From Lichenicola sp965198575 (GTDB lineage Bacteria; Pseudomonadota; Alphaproteobacteria; Acetobacterales; Acetobacteraceae): a DNA stretch of 64,000 bases. This document shows, in pieces, positions 55,056-64,000 of this stretch. Position numbers and translations under genes: made by a program. The stretch spans positions 1-64,000 of the forward strand of contig NZ_OZ240671.1 of assembly GCF_965198575.1 (NCBI RefSeq). Reading direction: 5' to 3'. How positions within the stretch are numbered: position 1 is the stretch's first letter; the number at the start of each line of letters is the position of its first letter. The notes under the pieces were generated by a model. That model ran no database searches. It saw nothing but the letters and a program-made list of their open reading frames with translations, and had not been told where the DNA came from.

Positions 55056-55880
55056 ATGACCGCGGGCACGCTCGACCAGAGTGGATCGTGCCTCGAGATC
55101 GCCCGGCGCGCCGACCCGGACCGGTTCCTGACGGCGTTGTTCGCGCCACCCCGGCACCGCCCGGCGCTGTGCGTGCTGATCGCCTTCAACCATGAGCTGG
55201 TGCGAGCGGTGGAGATGCCGTCGGCCCGCTCCGGCGCCGGCCCGATCGCCACCCTGATCCGGCTGCAATGGTGGCGCGAGGTGGTGCAGGACAGCCGCGC
55301 GGACTGGCGCAACCACGAGGTCGCGGAGCCGCTGCACGGGCTCGTTGCGTCGGGCGCGGTGCCGGCGGCGACGCTGCTTCGGATGATCGACGCACGTGAG
55401 GCGGAGGCGGAGGGGTTCGAGACGATCGCCGACTGGCGGGGCAGCCTGCTCGGCGGCGCGGGCGGGCTGCAGCAGGCGATCGGCGAGGTGCTGGGGGTGG
55501 AGGCGGTGCTCGGCGGGCGGCTGGCTGCGGTCGGGGCGGCGTATGCGGTGGGCGCGCTGATCCGGCACCTGCCGGCCATGATCGGATCCGGACATCTCCG
55601 GCTGCCGGAGGAACTGGTGGAGGCGGCCGGACCCGCCGCCGTGCCTGGCGTTCCTGGCGCGCAGATGGTCGAGGCGCTGCATCCGGCGCTGCTGCGGGAG
55701 GGCGGCATCCTGCGCAACGAGGCAGGACGGTTCCGCCTACCGCGTGAGCGGCTTGCCGCCGTGTTGCCGCTCGTGCTGGCGCGTCGCGACCTGTCGCGCG
55801 CACCGGACCTCCCGGTGGCGGGTCGGGGATTCGGCGACCGCCTGGCGGTGCTCGGCACCTACATGATCGGCCGTGTCTGA
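55056..55880 (+). CDS. Squalene/phytoene synthase-fold protein, NDUFAF6-like
   Basis: A 274-residue protein of the trans-isoprenyl synthase fold. CLEIARRADPDRFLTALFAPP, LCVLIAFNHELVRA and IRLQWWREVVQ match the NDUFAF6 branch. The Asp-rich DxxxD motifs needed for catalysis are absent (first replaced by FNHELVR, second by GGLQQAIGE), so it is probably not a synthase. Mitochondrial NDUFAF6 helps assemble complex I; a like role is inference. ATG 55056. Confidence 0.85.
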   Translation: MTAGTLDQSGSCLEIARRADPDRFLTALFAPPRHRPALCVLIAFNHELVRAVEMPSARSGAGPIATLIRLQWWREVVQDSRADWRNHEVAEPLHGLVASGAVPAATLLRMIDAREAEAEGFETIADWRGSLLGGAGGLQQAIGEVLGVEAVLGGRLAAVGAAYAVGALIRHLPAMIGSGHLRLPEELVEAAGPAAVPGVPGAQMVEALHPALLREGGILRNEAGRFRLPRERLAAVLPLVLARRDLSRAPDLPVAGRGFGDRLAVLGTYMIGRV

Positions 55881-55965
55881 GCCCTCTCAGCCGTCCGTCC
55901 GGTTTATCTTCCGTTCATGACTGCTGCTTATGGTCACGTCAGGCGGGAGAAGAGGTACGGATCCG

Positions 55966-56028
55966 ATGAATGACCTGACGGTGCTCGCGAAGTGGTCCGG
56001 GCTGGATGCTGGCATGCCGTCTCGATGA
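55966..56028 (+). CDS. Possible 20-residue leader peptide
   Basis: A 20-codon frame (MNDLTVLAKWSGLDAGMPSR) with a GAAGAGG site 10 bases upstream. Its TGA overlaps the ATG of the next small gene (ATGA). It could be a short translated leader or the 5' end of a frameshifted version of that gene. Evidence is limited to the ribosome binding site and overlap. Confidence 0.3.
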   Translation: MNDLTVLAKWSGLDAGMPSR

Positions 56029-56402
56029 GGGTCGCTCAGGCCGCGAGCCTCGTCCAGGCCGACAAGCTCTCAATGGCCACGCTGTGGACCTTCACGACGA
56101 CTGCCGAGCGCATCCAGATCGCCCTGATCCTGGGACAGCCGACACAACTTCCCATCGCCAACACCCCACCGATGGACGCCTGGCTGACGCTCGACCGGAC
56201 GCAACGAACCCTCGTGCTGAGGCTCTCCCCGCTCTGGATGAGCGAGTTGCTGTCGGCATCGGCACCCGAGCAGACCGCGGATCCGCCGAGAATCCGCCGC
56301 CGGCGCAGGCGATTACGGGCTCGGCCCGGACCGACGCAGCAGGAACCGACGCCGGCCGAACTGCCATCCGGCACGCCATTGGAAACCCGCTATTGCTGGT
56401 GA
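56025..56402 (+). CDS. Hypothetical protein
   Basis: A 125-residue frame. Residues 15-85 look like a folded domain (ATLWTFTTTAERIQIALILGQ, then MDAWLTLDRTQRTLVLRLSPLW). Residues about 90-112 are an Arg-rich stretch (RIRRRRRRLRARP) and the tail is Pro/Thr-rich. No family recognised. The ATG lies inside the stop of a 20-codon upstream frame. It ends 24 bases before the uvrA stop, convergent. It could be spurious. Confidence 0.45.
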   Translation: MRVAQAASLVQADKLSMATLWTFTTTAERIQIALILGQPTQLPIANTPPMDAWLTLDRTQRTLVLRLSPLWMSELLSASAPEQTADPPRIRRRRRRLRARPGPTQQEPTPAELPSGTPLETRYCW

Positions 56403-56426
56403 CCGGTGCCTGCAGCAGGCGCCCTC

Positions 56427-59327
<2,901 letters not shown>

Positions 59328-59360
59328 CACCGCACTCCTTTTTGCCAATCCGGTATCCTC

Positions 59361-59375
59361 GTTCATACTATGTTC
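59361..59375. promoter_or_regulatory. LexA (SOS) box between uvrA and ssb
   Basis: GTTCATACTATGTTC is a perfect direct repeat GTTC-N7-GTTC, the LexA site of alphaproteobacteria. It lies in the divergent promoter region, 34 bases from the uvrA start and 120 from ssb. Both genes are classic SOS targets. Confidence 0.8.
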
Positions 59376-59494
59376 TTGTTCCGCAGCGATAGTGCGGCGC
59401 GTAAACAGGCGGACCTCTACCCCACTCCCGTTCGAGTGCGGGAACGCGCCGGCCCCCGTGGAGGGTCCGGCCCTCGGGAAGACAGGAAGTTGCG

Positions 59495-60073
<579 letters not shown>

Positions 60074-60228
60074 CTGCAGGATGCGTCGCCCGGACATGAT
60101 CCCGCGGCCCCGATGCGACGAAAGTGCCTGGAACTCTGGCGTCATGCCGATACTCTGGTCGTCGTGCGGGCAATGGCCGGACCGGGCATGAACTCGGTCG
60201 GAACCTGTCGCAGGAGAGGAAAACGAGC

Positions 60229-61125
60229 ATGGCCGACGACAAGATGATGGCGCAGATCTCGGAAAAGGGCGGCTTCATCGCGGCCCTCGACCAGAGCGGC
60301 GGCTCGACGCCGGGCGCACTGCGCGCCTACGGCATCCCGGAGACCGCCTATAGCGGCGACGAGGAGATGTTCCGGCTGGTGCACGAGATGCGGGTGCGCA
60401 TCATGACCGCGCCGGCGTTCTCGGGCGACAAGGTCATCGCTGCGATCCTGTTCGAGGCGACGATGGACGGGCTCGTCGAGGGTCAGCCGACGTCGGCCTA
60501 CCTCTGGGAGAAGCGCGGCATCGTGCCGTTCCTCAAGGTCGATAAGGGCCTGCAGCCGGAACAGGACGGCGTCAGCCTGATGAAGCCGATCCCCGGGCTC
60601 GACGACCTGCTGGCGCGTGCGGTCAAGCTCGGCGTGTTCGGCACCAAGGAGCGCTCGGTCATCAACCTGGCGTCGGAGACCGGGATTGCCGCGATCGTGG
60701 CGCAGCAGTTCGAGCTGGCCGAGCAGATCAGCGCGCACGGGCTGATCCCGATCCTGGAGCCGGAGGTGCTGATCAAGAGCCCGGACAAGGCCGGCGCGGA
60801 GGCGATCCTGCGCGACGAGATCGCCCGTCACCTGGACGCGCTTCCCGCCGGCCGCAAGCTGATGCTGAAGCTGACCATCCCGGAGATCCCGGACACCTAC
60901 GCGTCGTTGATCGCGCATCCGGCAGTCGTCCGTGTTGTGGCGCTGTCGGGCGGCTACGAGCGCAGCGATGCCTGCCGGCGTCTGGCAGCCAACCACGGCA
61001 TGATCGCCAGCTTCTCGCGCGCGCTGATCGACGGTCTGCAGCATTCGATGACCGACGCGGAGTTCGACGCGACGCTCGGCCACGCGATCGACGAGATCTA
61101 CACGGCCTCGACCGTCAAGGCCTGA
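60229..61125 (+). CDS. Fructose-bisphosphate aldolase, class I
   Basis: A 298-residue Schiff-base aldolase of the bacterial class I type. IAALDQSGGSTPGALRAYG near the N-terminus, VPFLKVDKGLQPEQDGVSLMKPIPGLD and LKLTIPE (probable Schiff-base Lys) are diagnostic, as is LSGGYERSDAC. It cleaves fructose-1,6-bisphosphate in glycolysis/gluconeogenesis. ATG 60229 follows CAGGAGAGG. Confidence 0.94.
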   Translation: MADDKMMAQISEKGGFIAALDQSGGSTPGALRAYGIPETAYSGDEEMFRLVHEMRVRIMTAPAFSGDKVIAAILFEATMDGLVEGQPTSAYLWEKRGIVPFLKVDKGLQPEQDGVSLMKPIPGLDDLLARAVKLGVFGTKERSVINLASETGIAAIVAQQFELAEQISAHGLIPILEPEVLIKSPDKAGAEAILRDEIARHLDALPAGRKLMLKLTIPEIPDTYASLIAHPAVVRVVALSGGYERSDACRRLAANHGMIASFSRALIDGLQHSMTDAEFDATLGHAIDEIYTASTVKA

Positions 61126-61134
61126 GTCCGACGA

Positions 61135-61167
61135 CCGCGCCGCGCACCTCCACGATGTGCGGCGCGG
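61135..61167. terminator. Hairpin between convergent aldolase and yceI genes
   Basis: CCGCGCCGC (61135-61143) and GCGGCGCGG (61159-61167) make a 9-bp stem with a 15-base loop in the 48-base gap between convergent stop codons. A bidirectional terminator is likely from position. Confidence 0.5.
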
Positions 61168-61173
61168 GCTGGA

Positions 61174-61803
61174 TCAGCTCTTGAGTTCGAACGCGCCGGC
61201 GATGGTCAGCTTGACCACGTCGCCGACCAGCGGGACGTATTTGGTCACCCCGAAGGCGCTGCGCTTGATCGTCCCGGTCGCCTCGAAGCCGACGGTGTAC
61301 TGCTTGTCGAGCGGGTTCACGCCGGCACCGACGAAGCGCACGTTCAGCGTCTCCGGCTTCGTCACGCCATGCAGCGTGAAATTGCCCACCACCTTCGCGG
61401 CATCCCTGCCCACCGGTGTCACGCTGGTCGACACGAAGGTCGCGTCGGCGAACTGGCCGGCATCGAACCAGTCGGCGCCCTTGAGCTCGCCATCCAGCTT
61501 GGTGCTGGTGGTCTGCACCGAGTCGATCGGGATGGTCACGCTCAGCGACGACGCGGCCGGCTTCGAGGGGTCCAGCGTCAGGGTGCCGGATGCGTTGGAG
61601 AACACCCCCGAGTAGTAGCTGAAGCCGAGATGCAGCAGCGTGAACCCGACCTGGGTGTGGGTAGGCTCGATGCTGTAGGTCCCGGCCTTGACGGTGCTGG
61701 TGTCGTGCGAGGCGCTCTGCGCGACGGCCGCGGGGGCGAAGGCCGAGGCGGCAAAGGCCGAGACGGCGAGTGTTGCGGCCAAGGCGATGGTCGGTCTGGT
61801 CAT
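61174..61803 (-). CDS. YceI family periplasmic protein
   Basis: A 209-residue lipocalin-like protein. A signal peptide (ATLAVSAFAASAFAPAAVA-QS) leads to the YceI barrel: YSIEPTHTQVGFTLLHLGFSYYSGVF, then TLHGVTKPETLNV and KRSAFGVTKYVPLVGDVVKL. Relatives bind polyisoprenoids in the periplasm; the function here is unproven. ATG 61803 or 61815. It lies 37 bases downstream of wrbA on the same strand. Confidence 0.93.
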   Translation of the reverse strand: MTRPTIALAATLAVSAFAASAFAPAAVAQSASHDTSTVKAGTYSIEPTHTQVGFTLLHLGFSYYSGVFSNASGTLTLDPSKPAASSLSVTIPIDSVQTTSTKLDGELKGADWFDAGQFADATFVSTSVTPVGRDAAKVVGNFTLHGVTKPETLNVRFVGAGVNPLDKQYTVGFEATGTIKRSAFGVTKYVPLVGDVVKLTIAGAFELKS

Positions 61804-61840
61804 GTGTCTGGACATCCGGATCTGTTGGGGGTGCCGCGGT

Positions 61841-62440
61841 TCAGGCGGAAAGCTTGGCGGCGAGCTTTGCCACGTGGGCGCCGAGGAAGCGCGCACCATC
61901 GAGCTCGTTGCCGCTGACTGGACGCGAGCCGTCGCCGCCGGCCAGGGTCGAGGCGCCGTAGGGGGTGCCGCCGGACACTTCGCTGAGCGTCAGCTGGCCC
62001 TGGAACGAATACGGCAGGCCGGCGACGACCATGCCGTGATGGATCAGGTTGGTGAGGATGGAGATCAGCGTGGTCTCCTGGCCACCATGCTGGCTCGCGG
62101 TCGAGGTGAAGGCGGCGCCGAGCTTGCCGACCAGCGCGCCCTTCATCCACAGCCCGCCGGTGCGGTCGAAGAAGTTCGCCATCTGCGAGGACATGCGGCC
62201 GTAGCGGGTGCCGGTGCCGACGATGATCGCGTCGTAGTGGGCGAGCTCATCCGGCTCGGCGATCGGTGCCGCCTGGTCGAGCTTGAAGTGGCTCGAGCGG
62301 GCGACCTCGTCGGGGACCAGCTCGGGGACGCGCTTGACGTCGACGGTGGCACCCGCCTCGCGCGCACCGTCGGCGATGGCGCCGGCCATCGTCTCGATGT
62401 GGCCATAGGACGAGTAGTAGAGAACCAGGATCTTTGCCAT
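61841..62440 (-). CDS. wrbA: NAD(P)H:quinone oxidoreductase, WrbA type
   Basis: A 199-residue flavodoxin-fold quinone reductase. The FMN phosphate loop is YYSSYGHIETMA (residues 8-19). GTGTRYGRMSSQMANFFDRTG and TSTASQHGGQETTLISIL are WrbA signatures. It reduces quinones by two electrons, avoiding semiquinone radicals. ATG 62440. Probably co-transcribed with yceI. Confidence 0.95.
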   Translation of the reverse strand: MAKILVLYYSSYGHIETMAGAIADGAREAGATVDVKRVPELVPDEVARSSHFKLDQAAPIAEPDELAHYDAIIVGTGTRYGRMSSQMANFFDRTGGLWMKGALVGKLGAAFTSTASQHGGQETTLISILTNLIHHGMVVAGLPYSFQGQLTLSEVSGGTPYGASTLAGGDGSRPVSGNELDGARFLGAHVAKLAAKLSA

Positions 62441-62538
62441 TCGGGTCGCTTCTCGGTCTCGGGGTGATTGCTGGGTTGCACCATGCGGCCCGTCCGAGGC
62501 CACGAAAACAGAAACCTTCGAAAGGTGCCGTTTCGTCG

Positions 62539-63129
62539 ATGGAGGTATCAATCGCTTCGGCGCAGCGGGCTCCGCTGTCGATCTCGGTCTTCGGGTGGGC
62601 GGCGCCGGAGCTGGCGCGGCGGCTCATCGGCGTGATCGTGCTGGTGGATGGTGTCGGCGGCCAGGTGGTCGAGACCGAGGCGTACGATCACCAGGATCCG
62701 GCGTCGCACAGCTTCGGTGGCCAGACCAGGCGCAACACCGCGATGTTCGGGCCGCCGGGGCAGGCCTACGTGTATCGCTCGTACGGGCTGCACTGGTGCC
62801 TCAACCTGGTGTGCGGAACCGTTCCCGGCAGTGCGGTACTGATCCGGGCGTTGCAGCCCGAACACGGCCTGGATGCGATGCGGGCGCGCCGGGGTGCGGT
62901 GCGCGATCGCGATCTCTGTCGGGGGCCGGGGCGCCTGTGCCGGGCACTGGGGGTGACCGGTGCGCTGGATGGCTCGCCGCTCGCAGCGCCGCCGTTCGCG
63001 TTGCTCGATCGGGAGGACGTGCCGGACATCGCGGTCGGGCGACGGATCGGCATCACCCGGGGGATCGACGCGCCCTGGCGGTTCGGCCTTGCAGGGTCAC
63101 GCTTCCTCAGCCGGCCGATGACGGGCTGA
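62539..63129 (+). CDS. DNA-3-methyladenine glycosylase (AAG/MPG family)
   Basis: A 196-residue base-excision glycosylase removing alkylated purines. VETEAYDHQDPASHSF contains the catalytic Glu, and NTAMFGPPGQAYVYRSYGLHWCLNLVC is the DNA-intercalating and binding hallmark. The C-terminal PWRFG-type segment is present. ATG 62539. It is divergent from wrbA. Confidence 0.94.
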   Translation: MEVSIASAQRAPLSISVFGWAAPELARRLIGVIVLVDGVGGQVVETEAYDHQDPASHSFGGQTRRNTAMFGPPGQAYVYRSYGLHWCLNLVCGTVPGSAVLIRALQPEHGLDAMRARRGAVRDRDLCRGPGRLCRALGVTGALDGSPLAAPPFALLDREDVPDIAVGRRIGITRGIDAPWRFGLAGSRFLSRPMTG

Positions 63130-63282
63130 CCGGGTGTGGTTCCGTGGCAATCGGGCGCGTGCTAGACATGCTGACTCGACGCGCCGGCTGGAGCGTTGCC
63201 ATCACCTTTCGCACCCGTTCGGGCTGCCGGCGCGCTCCGCGTTCCGGCAGAACCGGGGCGGTGCCTGACTGACGGATCCCAA

Positions 63283-64000
<718 letters not shown>

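Overview
The window is high-GC alphaproteobacterial chromosome, most likely from the Acetobacteraceae (Rhodospirillales). The evidence is the order rpmH-rnpA-yidD-yidC-engB-argB, the block lptC-lptA-lptB-rpoN-hpf, the block argS-SPOR-nagZ-scpA-scpB-tatB-tatC-serS, an hsp20-DUF1150 pair, and a LexA site of the alphaproteobacterial GTTC-N7-GTTC type. It is almost entirely housekeeping core. No insertion sequence, prophage, CRISPR array, rRNA operon or plasmid-like segment was seen. Genes are tightly packed, and many neighbours share the start/stop overlaps ATGA, GTGA or TGATG.

Layout. 1-1.7 kb: an SDR oxidoreductase fragment, a divergent LysR regulator and a small HisKA-like membrane protein. 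1.7-6.2 kb: the rpmH-rnpA-yidD-yidC-engB-argB operon (ribosome, RNase P, membrane insertion, arginine synthesis). 6.2-8.8 kb: a PAS/GGDEF protein with a degenerate active site, coupled to a helical protein. 9-11.6 kb: dapD, dapE and a membrane protein (lysine/peptidoglycan precursor). 11.6-13.9 kb: def-fmt-truA on the minus strand. 14-15 kb: hsp20 and DUF1150. 15-21.3 kb, minus strand: tRNA-Leu(CAG), rnd, then lptC-lptA-lptB-rpoN-hpf. 21.5-29.2 kb: an NDUFA9-like reductase, then gltD, a DUF2059 protein and gltB (glutamate synthase). 29.2-34.9 kb: a CrcB fluoride channel fused to universal-stress domains, a Pit phosphate transporter, an AI-2E/PerM transporter, DUF1176 and YnfA. 35-40.2 kb: a flavin monooxygenase, a methyltransferase/DUF3667 pair and a cation diffusion facilitator. 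40.2-49.5 kb: xth and erpA, then argS through serS. 49.6-52.9 kb: two paralogous glycosyltransferases. 52.9-56.4 kb: a DUF815 ATPase, yajC, sodB, an NDUFAF6-like protein and a small hypothetical. 56.4-64 kb: uvrA and ssb around an SOS box, class I aldolase, YceI, WrbA, 3-methyladenine glycosylase and the 5' part of gyrA.

No wholly new multi-gene system is evident. The items most worth a second look are: the CrcB-USP fusion facing a Pit transporter across a Pho-box-like element; the GSDVF diguanylate-cyclase-like protein that keeps its RxxD inhibitory site; the glycosyltransferase pair with a shared N-terminal module and a repeat-expanded proline hinge; the apparent dgt relic between erpA and argS; the DUF2059 gene inserted between gltD and gltB; and a hairpin that overlaps both stop codons of two convergent genes. 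Functions are inferred from motifs and gene order read by eye; no database search was possible.
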